The position numbers were made by a program, and so were the translations under genes. From Thinopyrum elongatum (Eukaryota > Streptophyta > Magnoliopsida > Poales > Poaceae): a stretch of DNA of 64,000 bases. Numbering within the stretch: the first letter of the stretch is position 1; each line of letters opens with the position of its first letter. The stretch lies in contig CM022302.1 of the NCBI GenBank assembly GCA_011799875.1, forward strand, positions 526,518,228-526,582,227. The letters are read 5' to 3'. The notes beneath the pieces were generated by a model. It was not told the origin of the DNA. It did no database searches and saw only the letters and a program-made list of their open reading frames with translations. This document shows, one piece after another, positions 22,601 to 33,784 of the stretch.

Positions 22601-24129
22601 TCGCTCCCCCTCCTGAAGGCTCCTACAAAATGAACCTCCACGTTGTTTCCCAGGGTTCTCTTAATACCCTGGTTGCTAAACCAGATCTCGTGGACAGCAT
22701 CAAGACGCTGCAGGGTTATGACTCTCAAGCCCACAAGATTAAGCGCTATCTCGCTGAAGGAAGGCCTTCGTTCTTCACTATTGATGATACTGGCACCTTG
22801 TTCTTTAAAAGTCGTCTAGTGGTCCCCTCTAAAGGTAACCTGGGTATGACTCAGGAGGTCATGCAAGAAGCTCACGACACTCCGTTGTCTATTCATCCCG
22901 GCAGTACCAAGATGTACCAAGACATCCGTCAAAGATTCTGGTGGTCAAACATGAAGCAAGACATTGCTCGCTATGTTGCTGAATGTGATGTTTGCCGTCG
23001 CGTCAAAGCAGAACATCAAAGGCCCGCCGGAACTCTGCAACCAATTGCTGTTCCTGAATGGAAGTGGGACCATGTTGAAATGGACTTTATCACTGGATTT
23101 CCCAAATCACAGAAAGGTAATGATGCTAGTCTTGTCGTCATTGACCGACTTTCCAAAGTTGCACATTTTCTAGCCGTCAAAGAGACGATCACTGCTAGTC
23201 AGCTCGCAACTCTCTACATGTCCAGAATTGTTTCACTTCACGGTATTCCACTGGTTATCAGTTCAGACCGTGGCAGCTTATTCACTTCAAGATTCTGGGC
23301 TAGTTTCCAAGAAGCTATGGGAACTCATCTGTCCTTCAGCACCGCTTTTCACCCTCAGTCTCAAGGACAAGTTGAACGAGTCAACCAAGTTCTCGAAGAC
23401 ATGCTTCGAGCTTGTGTCATATCCTTCGGAAGGAAATGGGAAGAATCTCTCCCATATGCCGAATTCTCTTACAATAACAGCTATCAAGCCAGTCTGAAGA
23501 TGGCCCCCTTCGAAGTATTGTACGGACGAAAGTGCCGAACCCCTCTGAATTGGTCAGAAACTGGGGAACGTCCACTCTTCGGTCCGGATATTATCCAACT
23601 TGCCGAAGATCAAGTTCGCGTTGTCCGCGAGCATTTGAAGACTGCTCAGTCACGTCAAAAGAGTCAGTATGACCGCAAACACAAAGATATGGTCTATCAA
23701 CCTGGCGAAAAGACTTATCTTCGAGTCACACCGATGAAAGGTACACACCGATTCGGGATCAAGGGCAAGCTAGCTCCTCGCTATATTGGTCCTTTCACTG
23801 TTCTTGAAAGGCGTGGTAGAGTGGCATATCAGTTGGAACTTCCACCGAACCTTTCTCAGGTTCACGATGTGTTCCACGTATCACAACTCCGCCGCTGCTT
23901 CAAAGACCCTATCCGCGGAGTAGATCACGAATTGCTTGAACTGCAACAAGACCTCTCTTATAAAGAGCATCCGGTCCGCATTCTCGATCAAGCCGAGCGT
24001 CGCACACGCCAGAAGGTTATCAAGTTCCTCAAGGTTCAGTGGTCAAACCATTCTGAGGATGAAGCCACTTGGGAACGCGAGGATCGTCTTCGTGATGAAT
24101 ACCCCGCTTTGTTTCTTTCTACCTCCTAA
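19651..24129 (+). CDS. gag-pol: E5 Gag-Pol polyprotein of a chromovirus (1492 aa, intact)
   Basis: The protein supplies capsid, protease, reverse transcriptase, RNase H and integrase for the element's life cycle. It starts [12 protein letters not shown]; the capsid domain spans about 55-220. A CCHC knuckle ([14 protein letters not shown]) is near 300, protease [10 protein letters not shown] near 373, and RT with YLDD near 692. RNase H ([21 protein letters not shown]) lies at about 836-910, and the integrase zinc region (H..H..CDVC) at about 1075-1125. The integrase D, D and E (in [15 protein letters not shown]) show exact D-35-E spacing for the last pair. The final 55 residues look like a chromodomain ([14 protein letters not shown]), which in Tekay/Del elements guides insertion to chromatin. 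I chose the ATG at 19651; earlier in-frame starts are non-ATG. No internal stops or frameshifts are seen. Confidence 0.95.
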   Translation: MVRPAGRGRGRGVNGPPPPNYMAGMMQQFELQRQFMQGIMDQFPRPNMNQYPGPGTLQDFMRLNPTVYRGSTQPLDADDWLRDITYELESGGVAPANYVTFASFFLKGPAAQWWDSHRGTQPAGTVITWPDFQAAFRARFIPQGIMDRKKQEFRNLTQGNKTVEAYQREFLELSRYAEEDIPTDARRQERFREGLQADIKLALLVHEFDNFSILVNKAIQVETGLQAHQGSLRRNRDTGSSSSQPAQKRRIWIPNSVYRPAAPAPRRSYTAPRLPPPPRQPGLPAPPPRAPAPNPNDSLCYKCGQPGHFSRNCIQNQNQLALPATGRRNNQPRNNNAKSYGRIQANHTDFNEAQDQPATVMGTLLVNSVPASVLFDSGASHSFMSEEFAYKHDIKCEVMNTAIVIHTPAGQCQTSMGSNDVTVEIEGLEFHASPFILKSCSIDLILGMDWLKAHTASIVCATKIVHLLHPSDEIISYQAQIIQNAKARLYALNALNASPLEGIESIPVVREFQGVFPEELPGIPPARAVEFVIDLKPGTTPIAKRPYKMPPHELLELKEEIDASLRKGFIRPSSSAWGAPSLFVRKKDGSNRLVQDYRPINQATIQNKYPLPRINDLYDQLAGSSVFSKLDLRLGYHQIRVREEDIPKTAFVTRYGSYEYTVMSFGLTNAPATFSRLMNYIFMEYLDKFVVVYLDDILVYSKNKEEHAEHLRLVLEKLREHQLYAKFSKCEFWLPEVTYLGHVISKDGIAVNPERVQAILDWAPPKNVRQVRSFLGLASYCRRFVENFSKIAKPLTNLLHKGVKFDWTEKCQESFQTLKDKLTSAPVLAPPDSQKDFVIYCDASRQGLGGVLMQDRRVIAYASLQLRPHEENYPVHDLELAAVIHALKQWRHYLLGNRCEIYTDHQSLKYLFTQPDLNLRQQRWMETVADFNLGISYTPGKANVMADALSRKSYCSHLQFHEVQPSLIEEFRKLNLHIVPPGALAPPPEGSYKMNLHVVSQGSLNTLVAKPDLVDSIKTLQGYDSQAHKIKRYLAEGRPSFFTIDDTGTLFFKSRLVVPSKGNLGMTQEVMQEAHDTPLSIHPGSTKMYQDIRQRFWWSNMKQDIARYVAECDVCRRVKAEHQRPAGTLQPIAVPEWKWDHVEMDFITGFPKSQKGNDASLVVIDRLSKVAHFLAVKETITASQLATLYMSRIVSLHGIPLVISSDRGSLFTSRFWASFQEAMGTHLSFSTAFHPQSQGQVERVNQVLEDMLRACVISFGRKWEESLPYAEFSYNNSYQASLKMAPFEVLYGRKCRTPLNWSETGERPLFGPDIIQLAEDQVRVVREHLKTAQSRQKSQYDRKHKDMVYQPGEKTYLRVTPMKGTHRFGIKGKLAPRYIGPFTVLERRGRVAYQLELPPNLSQVHDVFHVSQLRRCFKDPIRGVDHELLELQQDLSYKEHPVRILDQAERRTRQKVIKFLKVQWSNHSEDEATWEREDRLRDEYPALFLSTS

Positions 24130-24149
24130 ATCTCGGGACGAGATTTCTT

Positions 24150-24164
24150 GTAGTGGAGGAGATT
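24150..24164 (+). other. E5 polypurine tract
   Basis: The sequence AGTGGAGGAGATT precedes the 3' LTR start at 24165 and would prime plus-strand DNA synthesis. It lies just after the conserved gypsy-type CTCGGGACGAGATTTCTT segment that follows the gag-pol stop codon. Confidence 0.7.
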
Positions 24165-27100
24165 TGTAAAACCCCCTGTATTAAGCTACAGAGATCACCC
24201 TTTTGATGAGGCCATGTCATCATGATTAATAGTGCACAATCATCATTAGCATCATATTGCATTTCAACTCCTAAGTCAAATTCAAATTTAAATGAAAGTG
24301 GGATATAAAAGTTGTCCAACATAGAAACTAAAATGTCAGATAAATAACAAATATTCCAGAGGCTATTCTAAAATTGAAACCAACATCATTGGAATTGGAT
24401 AAGTGACTCGAACAACCTCAAACAGTGGATAAAGATAATATTTAATAACCATTTATTAAATCTGAAATAAATATGGAATTATGTTTTGTCCAAACTAATT
24501 TTAGGTGTTAAGGAATAATGCACTGGTATTTATGAAATAGGTCACACTTTTTACAAAAACCATTTGGGGCCTAAACATTTAACAGTAGAGAAAAGAGAAT
24601 AAAGAAAAGGAAAAAGAAACAGAAAAGGAAAAAAAGAGCAACACCCCCCCCCCCGCTTCGCCTCCGCGCGACCGCCGCCCGCTGCCGCTCCAGCCACCGC
24701 GCTGCCGCCCGCGGCCGCTCCAGCCACCGCGCCGCCGCCCCGCCTCCGGCCCCGCCGTGGCCTCGCCGGCGCCCGCGCCCGCCGACCGCCCGTGCGTCCC
24801 CTTTGGGCACCGGACATGTCCGGTCCCGAAAGGGGCACGCCCCGGACGTGTCCGCCCCTGGGCCACTGCCCAGTGGGGCCCGAACCCCTGTGACGCTGAC
24901 GAATGGGGCCCACGGCCCAGAAACAGTTTTAAGAAAATAGAAATAAAAATAAATAATTAAAATAATTAAAATAATTAATTAATTAATTAATTAGTTAATT
25001 AATCCTGATTAGGTTAATCTAATTAACTGATTAGTGTTAATTAAACAGTAATTAGTAATTAACTTAATTAACTGCTGACGTCAGCATGATGTCATGCTGA
25101 CGTCATCAATTACTGTTTCGGATAATGTTGAATTAAATAATTAATTAAAATTTCAGAAATTAATAAAAACTTTAGAAAATCATATTAAATAAACCGTAAC
25201 TCCGATGAAAATATTTTATACATGAAACTTGCTCAGAACGACGATACGAACCCGAATACATCCTCGGTATCTCCGTCAGACGCCCGCAGCTATGAGAACG
25301 TTGAACAATTAGACCGATTCCGATAAATGAATAGTGTCCAACCCTAATTAAATAAATCCGGATAAATTCCTAAATTAACTAAATCGCTTAGTTAGGCTGT
25401 ATATCACCCCGGCCCTGCGTTTAGACATGTCATGCATCCCTGTTGCATTATTGCCGTGTGTTTACTGTTTCTTCCCCCTCTTCTCTTCGGTAGACTACGA
25501 GACCGACGCAGCTGCTGGTGCCCCGGCCGACTACGTTGTTGACGACCCCTACTTGCCAGAGCAACCAGGCAAGCCCCCCCCTTGATCACCAGATATCGCC
25601 TATTCTCCTCTATACTGCTTGCATTAGAGTAGTGTAGCATGTTACTGCTTTCCGTTAATCCTAGTCGGATGCATAGCCTGACACTGTTGCTACATTTGTT
25701 GATACCTTACCTGCAATCCTAAATACTTAGTATAGGATGCTAGTTTATCATCATTGGCCCTGCATTCTTGTCAGTCTGCCTTGCTATACTATCGGGCCGT
25801 GATCACTCGGGAGGTGATCACGGGTGTATACTATACATATATACATACTATACAAATGGTGACTAAAGTCGGGTCGGCTCGAAGAGTACCCGCGAGTGAT
25901 TCACGGATTGGGGGCTGAAAGGACCTTTGTCCCAACGGCCCTTTGAGTGGATCTTTGTGGCGGAGCGACAGGGCAGGTTGAGACCACCTAGGAGACAGGT
26001 GGGCCAGGCCCTGGTCGGCGTTCGCGTTTACTTCATAATAACACGTTTAACGAGATTGGATATTTGATCTGAGTCTGGCCACTGGCCTATACACACTAAC
26101 CAACTACGCGGGAGTAGTTATGGGTATCCCGGCGTCGTGGTATCAGCTGAAGCCTTCTTGACGTCAGCGACTGAGCGGCGCGCGCCGTGTTGGACCGCGC
26201 TAACGTAACCGCCGTGATCGTGTGGGTTGCTAGGTCTGCTCGCGGCCGCGTACGCAACGTGCAGGAGCGCACTGGGCGATGGGCCCAGACCCCAGAGTGC
26301 CTAGGATTAGTCCGGCGTGCTGACCTCTCTGTTGAGCCTAGGTGGGGCTGCGACGTGTGGATCTTCCGAGGCCGGGCATGACCCAGGAAAGTGTGTCCGG
26401 CCAAAGGGGATCGAGCGTGTTGGGGAATATGTGGTGCACCCCTGCAGGGAAGTTTATCTATTCGAATAGCCGTGTCCCTCGGTAAAAGGACGACCCGGAG
26501 TTGTATTCCGACCTCATGACAACTAGAAATGGATACTGAATAAAACACACCCTTACAAGTGACAGATATAACCCGGTGGTCGCTCTCTCGCATGGTGGCG
26601 ATGAGAGGATCGACGGGTAGGATTATGCTATACATTGTTGTTTGGTTAACTTCCAACTAATCTCTTCTATTGCTTCAAGATGGAGGCTGCCAAAAGCGTA
26701 GTCTTCGACAGGACTAGCTATCCCCCTCTTATTCTGGCATTCTGCAGTTCAGTCCACCGATATTGCCTCTTTACACATATACCATGCATATGTAGTATAG
26801 ATCCTTGCTTGCGAGTACTTTGGATGAGTACTCACGGTTGCTTTCCCCCTCCTTTTCCCCCCTTTCCCTTCTTGCTGGTTGTCGCAACCAGATGCTGGAG
26901 CCCAGGAGCCAGACGCCACCTTCGACGACTACTACCACCAGGACGGAGCCTACTACTACGTCCAGGACGCCGACGACCAGGAGTAGTTAGGAGGATCCCA
27001 GGCAGGAGGCCCTGCGCCTGTTCGATCTGTTGTATCCCTGTTTGTGCTAGCCATCTTATGGCACCTTGTTTAACCTATGTCTGTACTCAGATATTGTTGC

Positions 27101-27286
27101 TTCCGCTGACTCGTCTATGATCGAGCATTTGTATTCGAGCCCTCGTGGCCCCTGGCTTGTATTATGATGCTTGTATGACTTATTTATGTTTTAGAGTTGT
27201 GTTGTGATATCTTCCCGTGAGTCCCTGATCTTGATCGTACACGTTTGCGTGCATGATTAGTGTACGATCGAGCCGGGGGCGCCACA
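24165..27286 (+). repeat. 3' LTR of E5 (3122 bp, internally deleted)
   Basis: It begins TGTAAAACCCCC and ends GCGCCACA before the TSD TTTTC. It aligns with the 5' LTR throughout, except that the GC-rich block between two C-runs (5' LTR about 14850-15573) is absent and the TTAA microsatellite is about 20 bp shorter. The TGACGTCA pair (25076-25105), hairpin (25797-25823) and exon C (26892-26986) are retained. Confidence 0.92.
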
Positions 27287-28139
27287 TTTTCCCACCAACG
27301 AAAACGACTTGGAGTTCCCCACACTTTCCATGCTAGATATATCATAGGCGGTTCCCAAACAGAAAATAAAGTTTATTCCTTTTTCCACCATTTCTTTCAC
27401 TTTCCATGGCTAGTCGTATCCACGGGTGCCCTCCATACCAACACTTTCCAAGGAATTTATTATTTGACAACATAAAGTAAATTCATTTATTCATTTTGGG
27501 ACTGGGCATCCCTAATACCTTTGCCTTACTCTCGTGCAAGGACAAGTGAATAAACACTTGTCGTGAGAATAACACATCTAGCATGGAAAATATCGGCCAC
27601 CCCTCACCACCTCGCGAGCGGTACGAGCACACAAAAGAGAATTTTATTTTGAAAATTAGAGATGGCACATGCAAATTTGCTTAGAACGGCAAAAGAATAC
27701 CACATATAGGTAGATATAGTGGACTCATATGGCAAAACTGGTCTAAAGGGTTTTGGATGCACAAGTAGTGATCATACTTAGTGCAAAATGAAGGCTAGCA
27801 AAAGATTGAGAAGCGACCAACCAAGAAACGAAAAATCTCATAAGCGAGCATTAAGCATAATTAACACCGAATAATGCACCACAAGTAGGATATAATTTCA
27901 TTGCATAACTATTGACTTTTGTGCATGCATAGGGAATCACAAACCTTAACACCAATATTCTTACTAAAGCATAATTACTCATCAACATAACTCACATATC
28001 ACATCATCATATCTCAAAACTATTACAAGGAATCAAGTTTATTTTGTCCAATGATCTTCATGAAAGTTTTTATTATATCCTTCTTGGATATCTATCACTT
28101 TGGGACTAATTTTCATGTGTTGCTTTTGATAAGCTCAAA

Positions 28140-28360
28140 CAAATATAAGTAAAGATCATGAGCATAATATTTCTTTCTCTCAAATTAATTTAAGTGAAGC
28201 AAGAGAGAATTTCTTAAAAAAATTACTAACTCCCAAATAAATATAAGTGAAGCATGAGAGCATTTCTTCAAAAATAATAAAGCACACCGTGCTCAAAAAG
28301 ATATAAGTGAAGCACTAGAGCAATTCCATAGCTCATAAAGATTTAAGTGAAGCATAGAGA
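28140..28360 (-). repeat. E4 internal tandem repeat (ATATAAGTGAAGCA units)
   Basis: Five degenerate units of roughly 45-60 bp each carry (A/T)TATAAGTGAAGCA or ATTTAAGTGAAGCA followed by a GAGAGC-like tail. The order and sequence match the shorter array in E3 (7500-7635). Confidence 0.65.
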
Positions 28361-28552
28361 GCAATTCTAACAAGTCATGGCATAATTTTGGCTCTCTCAA
28401 ATAGGTGTGTCCAGCAAGGATTCAAGACTTAAAACAAAAAGCAAAACAAGCAAAGAATCATATCATACAAGACGCTCCAAGCAAAACTCATAGTATGTGA
28501 CGAATAAAAATATAGCTTCAAGTAAAATACCGATGGTCGTTAGAAGAATGAG

Positions 28553-28640
28553 GGGATGCCACTCGGGCATCCCCAAGCTTAGTTGCTTGCTTCTCTTTGG
28601 ATAATAGCTTGGGATGCCATGGGCATCCCCAAGCTTAGGC
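28553..28640 (-). other. E4 paired hairpins with internal copies of the polypurine-tract sequence
   Basis: On the minus strand GGGGATGCC is followed after 5 nt by GGCATCCCC, and a second hairpin GGGATGCC-CAT-GGCATCCC lies about 50 nt away. Each begins with AAGCTTGGGGATGCC, the same sequence that forms the terminal polypurine tract at 13891-13905. E3 has the same arrangement near 7815-7900. Confidence 0.6.
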
Positions 28641-29445
28641 TCTTCTTACTCCCTATTCCTTCATCCATCGTAAAATCACCCAAAACTTGAAAACTTCAAT
28701 CACACAAAACTCAACAAAACCTTCGTGAGATCCGTTAGTATAAGAAAACAAATCACCACTATAAGTACTGTAGCAAACAAATTCATATTTTATTCTTGCA
28801 TTATATCTACTGTATTCCAACTTTTCTATGGAAAAAACTCTTCAAAGAAAACCATAGAATCATTAAAACAAGCACACAATGCATAGAAAACAGAATCTGT
28901 CTAAAACAGAACAGTCTGTAGTAATCTGCATATTTCGAATACTTCTGTAACTCCAAAAATTCTGAAAATTTAGGAAAACAGAGGAAATTTGTATATCAAT
29001 ATTTTGTAAAAAATTCAGAATTTTTCATCTCTGCTCTGAATTGTCAAATTTTTTTTACTGGACGCAAATGTTTCTGTTTTCCAACAAGATCAAATCAACT
29101 ATCACCCAAATCAATCCTAAAGGTTTTACTTGGCACAAACACTAATTAAAATACAAAAAACTCAATCATAACAGTAGCATTATTATGCTAACACTCAAGA
29201 ACAGAAAGCAAAAGGCAAAAAAAATATATTCATTGGGTTGCCTCCCAACAAGCGCTATCGTTTTACGCCCTTAGCTAGGCATAAAATTTCAACGATGCTC
29301 ACACGAAAGGTAAGAATTGAAACACAAAGAGAGCATTAAGAAACATATGACAAACACATTTAAGTCTAACATACTTCCTATGCATAGGAATTTCATAAGC
29401 AAACAAATTATCAAGACAAGAAACATCTAACATATGCAAAGAAGA

Positions 29446-30156
29446 TCAATAAAACATTGACGATCTCAACATAATGAGAGGTAATTTAGTAACATGAAAA
29501 TTTCTACAACCATATTTGCCTCTCTCATAATAATTACATGTAGGATCACATTCAAATTCAACAATATAGCTATCACATAAAATTTTCTCTTCATGATCCA
29601 CATGCATAAAAGTTTTGTAATCTTCCAAGTTAGTGGGGTTAACATCAACTAAAGTCATGACCTCTCCAAACCCACTTTTATCAATAATTTCATAAGATTG
29701 AACACTCTCTAAATATGTGGGATTATTTTTACCTAAAGTTGACACTCTTCCAAACCCACTTTCAATATTATTGCAAACATTATTATCAATGGCATATTCA
29801 TCATGAGGCTTAAATAAATTTTCAAGATCATAAGAAACATTATCACCCCAATCATGATAATTGCAATAAGTAGTGGACAAAGCAATATTAGCATCCCCAA
29901 GCTTGGGGTTTTGCATATTATTAACACAACTAGCATTAATAGAACTTATAATAACATTATTGAAATCATGCTTTTTATCCAAAGAGCTATCATGAATCAC
30001 TTTATAATTTCCTTCTTTTAACACTTCATCACAATTTTCAGATTCATAAATCTCAAGCAAAACTCCATAAAGATAATCTAGTGTACTCAGTTCACTAGCA
30101 ATGGGTTCATCATAATTGGATCTCTTGAAAAGATTAGCAAGTGGATGAGGATCCAT
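29446..30156 (-). CDS. E4 ORF of unknown function (236 aa)
   Basis: The frame starts MDPHPLANLFKRSNYDE and ends MLRSSMFY. It is acidic and Asn/Tyr/Glu-rich, with repeated segments of the type SGFG-(R/E)-V-(S/M)-TL and NPT-(Y/N)-LE. I see no capsid, protease, zinc or polymerase motif. It lies where gag would be, about 230 bp from the primer site, and is the only long ORF of E4. The internal repeats suggest expansion by duplication. It may be a diverged or replacement gag-position protein; the function is unknown. Confidence 0.6.
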   Translation of the reverse strand: MDPHPLANLFKRSNYDEPIASELSTLDYLYGVLLEIYESENCDEVLKEGNYKVIHDSSLDKKHDFNNVIISSINASCVNNMQNPKLGDANIALSTTYCNYHDWGDNVSYDLENLFKPHDEYAIDNNVCNNIESGFGRVSTLGKNNPTYLESVQSYEIIDKSGFGEVMTLVDVNPTNLEDYKTFMHVDHEEKILCDSYIVEFECDPTCNYYERGKYGCRNFHVTKLPLIMLRSSMFY

Positions 30157-30412
30157 ATCAATAGATTTTTAGCAAGCGTGCAAGCAAAAAGAAGACACAT
30201 GGCAACACAAGCAAAGAGGCAAACAAGAGATCTGATGAGAAAAAGGCAAACGAAAAAGAAGGCGAATAAAACGATAAATTTTTGTGAAGTGGGGGAGAGG
30301 AAAATGAGAGGCAAATGGCAAATAATTTAAATTGCGAGGAGATGAGATTTGTGATTAGGAACCTGGTAGATGTTGATGATGTCTCCCCGGCAACGGCGCC
30401 AGAAATTCCTTT
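30157..30412 (-). other. E4 leader with tRNA-Asp primer binding site (30383-30401)
   Basis: The minus strand reads TGGCGCCGTTGCCGGGGAG, a full match to the usual tRNA-Asp primer site, 11 bases from the 5' LTR. The leader between it and the ORF is AT-rich and has no other feature. Confidence 0.8.
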
Positions 30413-31986
30413 TGATGCCTGCTAGAACTATGTCGGTATTTCCCCAAAGAGGAAGGTATGATGCAGCACAGCGACGGTAGGTATTTCCCTCAGTGATGAG
30501 ACCAAGGTTATCGAACCAGTAGGAGAACCATGCAACACTACGTGAACGGCACCTGCACACAAATAACAAATACTCGCAACTCGACGTATTAAAGGGGTTG
30601 TCAATCCCTTTCGGGCAACGGCGCCAGAGATGGCTAGTGGACGGGAGTAAGTTGTAATAGATTGGATAAATAGATCTCGAATAAATGCAAAATAAAATAA
30701 AGTGCAGCAAGGTATTTTTGGGTTTTTGGAAATATTGATCTGAAAACAAAAGCAAATAAAAATAGATCGCAAAGGCAAATATATTAAAGAAGAGACCCGG
30801 GGGCCGTAGGTTTCACTAGTGGCTTCTCTCGAGAAAAATAGCAAACGGTGGGAAAACAATTACTGTTGGGCAATTGATAGAACTTCAAATACTCATGATG
30901 ATATCCAGGCAATGATCATTATATAGGCATCACATCCAAGATTAGTAGACCGACACCTGCCTGCATCTACTACTATTACTCCACACATCGACCGCTATCC
31001 AACATGCATCTAGTGTATTAAGTTCATGGAAAAACGGAGTAATGCAATAAGAACGATGACATGATGTAGACATGATCTATTTATGTAGAAATAGACCCCA
31101 TCTTGTTATCCTTAATAGCAACGATACATACGTGTCGTTTCCCTTTCTGTCACTGGGATCAAGCACCATAAGATCGAACCTATTACAAAGCACCTCTTCC
31201 CATTGCAAGATAAATAGATCAAGTTGGCCAAACAAAACCCAAATATCGGAGAAGAAATACGAGGCTATAAGCAATCATGCATATAAGAGATCAAAGAAGA
31301 CTCAAGTAACTTTCATGGACAAAAACATAGATCTGATCATAAACTCAAAGTTCATCGGATCCCAACAAACACACCGCAAAAAGAGTTACATCATATGGAT
31401 CTCCAAGAGACCATTGTATTGAGAATCAAACGAGAGAGAGAAAGCCATCTAGCTACTAACTACGGACTCGTAGGTCTACAAAGAACTACTCACGCATCAT
31501 CGGAGAGGCACCAATGGACATGATGAACCCCTCCGAGATGGTGTCTAGATTGGATCTGGTGTTTCTCAAACTTGCGGTGGCTAGAATTGATTTTCGTCGA
31601 CTCCCCTAGGGTTTCTGGAATATTGGGGTATTTATAGAGCAAAGAGGCGGTGCGGGAGGCGGCCGAGGTGGGCACAACCCACCTGGGCGCGCCCTGGTGG
31701 GTTGTGCTCCCCTCAGAGCACCCCCCAGGTGCTTCTCTGGCCCACTGGATGTCTTCTGGTCCAAAAAAATCCACAAAAAGTTTCACTTCGTTTGGACTCC
31801 GTTTGGTATTGATTTCCTGCGATGTAAAAAACATGCAGAAAACAGCAACTGGCACTGGGCACTATGTCAATAGGTTAGTACCAAAAAATGATATAAAATG
31901 ACTATAAAATGATTGTAAAACATCCAAGAATGATAATATAACAGCATGGAACAATCAAAAATTATAGATACGTTGGAGACGTATCA
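30413..31986 (-). repeat. 5' LTR of E4
   Basis: Ends TGATGCCTGCTAG and GACGTATCA in plus-strand view; 1574 bp. It is followed by the second copy of TSD ATTTT. High identity to 12298-13890 indicates a moderately young insertion. The main length differences are short indels near the GC-rich part at about 31650-31740. Confidence 0.9.
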
Positions 31987-31991
31987 ATTTT

Positions 31992-32161
31992 TTGTAAAAG
32001 ACAAAAACAAGGAAAAAACAGCAACTGGCACTGGGCACTAGGTTAATAGGTCAGTCCCAAAAATAATATAAAATTCCATATTAATGCATATAAAACATCC
32101 AAAATAGATAATATAATAGCATGGAACAATCAAAAATTATATATACGTTGGAGACATATCA
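31992..32161 (-). repeat. 5' LTR of E3, remaining 170 bp
   Basis: This is the start of the E3 LTR on the minus strand (TGATATGTCTCC...), displaced from its other part at 12297 by E4. It is followed by the second ATCAT target duplication, after which E2 integrase resumes. Confidence 0.88.
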
Positions 32162-33784
32162 ATCATCTTGATCATTTTGAGCACCATCTTGAGCTTGCTC
32201 TTGATCTTGGGTGGCCTCTTGATCTTGAGCTTGCTCGATGTCATGAACTTGATCTTGGGCATCATTCGGTGAACCACCTTCATCATGAGGTTGATCTTGT
32301 CCTTGATCTTGTTCATTTGGTAGAGGGCCTTCACTTTGTTCTTCGGAAGTGTGTGGGTCTAGCGTTGGTGATGGCTCCACTTGAGTAGAGCATTGTCCTT
32401 CTCTTTCGGCCACAAGGGGTTCCTCAATGGGGAGTATTTGACCAATCCCCATTCTTCTTATGGCTTGAGGAGGAATTTCATCACCTACATCACAAAGACC
32501 ACTTTGCTCCACTTGGGAGCCATTATTTTCATCAAACTCCACGTTGCACGACTCCTCAGTGAGTCCATTGGACTTGTTGAGAACACGGTAAGCATGAGAG
32601 TTTGTAGCATAACCAACAAATATGCCCTCTTGAGCTCTAGGTTCAAATTTAGACAAGCGCACACCTTTCTTGAGAATGAAACACTTACAATCGAACACCT
32701 GGAAGTACTTGAGGTTGGGCTTGTTACCGGTAAGTATCTCATATGGAGTCTTGTTCAAGCCTTTGCGAAGGAAGAGCCGATTGGATGCATGACATGCGGT
32801 GTTGATGGCTTCGGCCCAAAAGTTGTACGGAGATTTGAATTCCATCATCATGGTCCTTGCCGCATCCATCAATGTTTGGTTCTTCCTCTTCGCCACACCA
32901 TCTTGTTGAGGGGTATAGGGTGTGGCATATTGGTGCTTGATCCCCTCATCACTAAGAAACTCATCCAAGGTGTAGTTCTTGAACTCGATGCCATTGTCAC
33001 TTCTAATCACCAATATCTTTGCTTCATGTTGACGTTGAGCTTCATTAGCAAAGTCGATGATGGTTTGTTGGGTCTCACTCTTCCTCTTGAAGAAGTACAC
33101 CCATGTGTATCTTGAGTAATCATCCATAATCACCAAGCAATACTTTCTTCCCCCAAGACTATCAAAGGATGGAGGACCAAAGAGATCCATGTGAAGGAGC
33201 TCCAAGGGCCTCTTCGAGTAGATGATAGTCGTGGGTCAATGAGCCGTCTCATGTACCTTTCCTTTAATACAACCACTGCAAGCACGATCTTTGGCAAAAC
33301 TCACATTTGTTAGTCCCCGGACGTGATCCCCTTTGAGGAGACTTTGCAAAGATCTCATATTGACATGGGCTAGTCGGCGATGCCAAATCCGTCCCACATC
33401 AACTTTAGCCATTAGGCACGCCGCGGTCTTAGTGGGTCGCTCCAAAAAGTTAACCACATAAAGACCGTTCTTGACATGCCCAACAAAAGCTACTTTAAGA
33501 GTCTTGCTCCACAAAAGGGCCACGGTATCAAGATCAAAGAATGTTGCAAAGCCCATGAGTGCAAGTTGATGAACGGAAAGTAAATTGTATGCAAGGGACT
33601 CAACAAGCAAGATCTTCTCAATAGATAAATCTTGAGAGATGACCACCTTGCCAAGACCCAATACCTTAGAGGTTGAAGCATCACCGAATTGGACATGAGT
33701 GGTCGGAGTAGGTTGTATGTCCACCACCAAGTCCTTGCTCCCGGTCATATGATTTGTTACTCCACTATCGAGCAACCATGACAC
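32162..33784 (-). pseudogene. E2 pol, 5' half: copia protease end, integrase (broken)
   Basis: The frame begins with the protease motif SWLLDSGVTNHMTG (33784 downward), then the GAG-pre-integrase segment and the zinc domain with WHRRLAH and CSGC. A frameshift or stop at about 33205-33236 separates it from the catalytic core. The core keeps two aspartates (HMDLFGP, SDNGIE), but the position of the catalytic glutamate in the usual VERKN motif reads AKRKN, so the D-D-E triad is lost. The C-terminal region is rich in Gln, Asp and Glu and is cut by E3. Confidence 0.88.

Larger units (their letters stand above)
14369..27286 (+). mobile_element. E5: Tekay/Del-type chromovirus, apparently complete
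   Basis: The element is 12.9 kb, begins TGTAACACCCCC, ends GGGGGCGCCACA, and is flanked by TSD TTTTC (14364-14368 and 27287-27291). In order it has a 3.86-kb 5' LTR, initiator-Met primer site, an extra 256-codon ORF, an uninterrupted 1492-codon gag-pol with C-terminal chromodomain-like segment, a purine tract and a 3.12-kb 3' LTR. The few LTR differences and the open pol suggest a recent insertion. The 3' LTR lacks about 0.72 kb present in the 5' LTR. Confidence 0.92.
27287..29445 (-). other. E4 internal non-coding region right of E5
   Basis: AT-rich sequence without a supported gene. It contains tandem ATATAAGTGAAGCA units (28140-28360), two GGGATGCC/GGCATCCC hairpins fused to copies of the polypurine-tract sequence (28553-28640), and the conserved GGGTTGCCTCCCAACAAGCG segment near 29235 that is also in E3 near 8507. 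It lies 3' of the E4 ORF on the element's strand. Confidence 0.7.
12298..31986 (-). mobile_element. E4: non-autonomous Athila-related LTR element
   Basis: The element is bounded by LTRs of 1593 bp (12298-13890) and 1574 bp (30413-31986) and by the TSD ATTTT (12293-12297 and 31987-31991). After E5 is removed, its internal region is only about 3.6 kb. It has a tRNA-Asp primer site, one ORF with no recognisable enzyme domain (29446-30156), and repeats shared with E3. It has neither recognisable gag nor pol, so it must have moved using proteins supplied in trans. Confidence 0.88.
4177..32161 (-). mobile_element. E3: Athila-type gypsy retrotransposon with gag and protease only
   Basis: LTR ends and a perfect 5-bp TSD (ATCAT at 4172-4176 and 32162-32166) define the element inside E2's pol. 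On the minus strand it reads 5' LTR (split by E4), tRNA-Asp-like primer site, gag, protease, a long non-coding stretch, purine tract and 3' LTR. No reverse transcriptase, RNase H or integrase is present in the 2.9 kb between protease and 3' LTR. It therefore looks non-autonomous and would depend on enzymes from a relative. E4 is inserted in its 5' LTR. Confidence 0.88.

Noticed and set aside
28140..28360. CRISPR-like array.
   Set aside because: Regularly repeated units are degenerate, lie in a plant retroelement and have no cas genes; CRISPR arrays do not occur in plant nuclear genomes.
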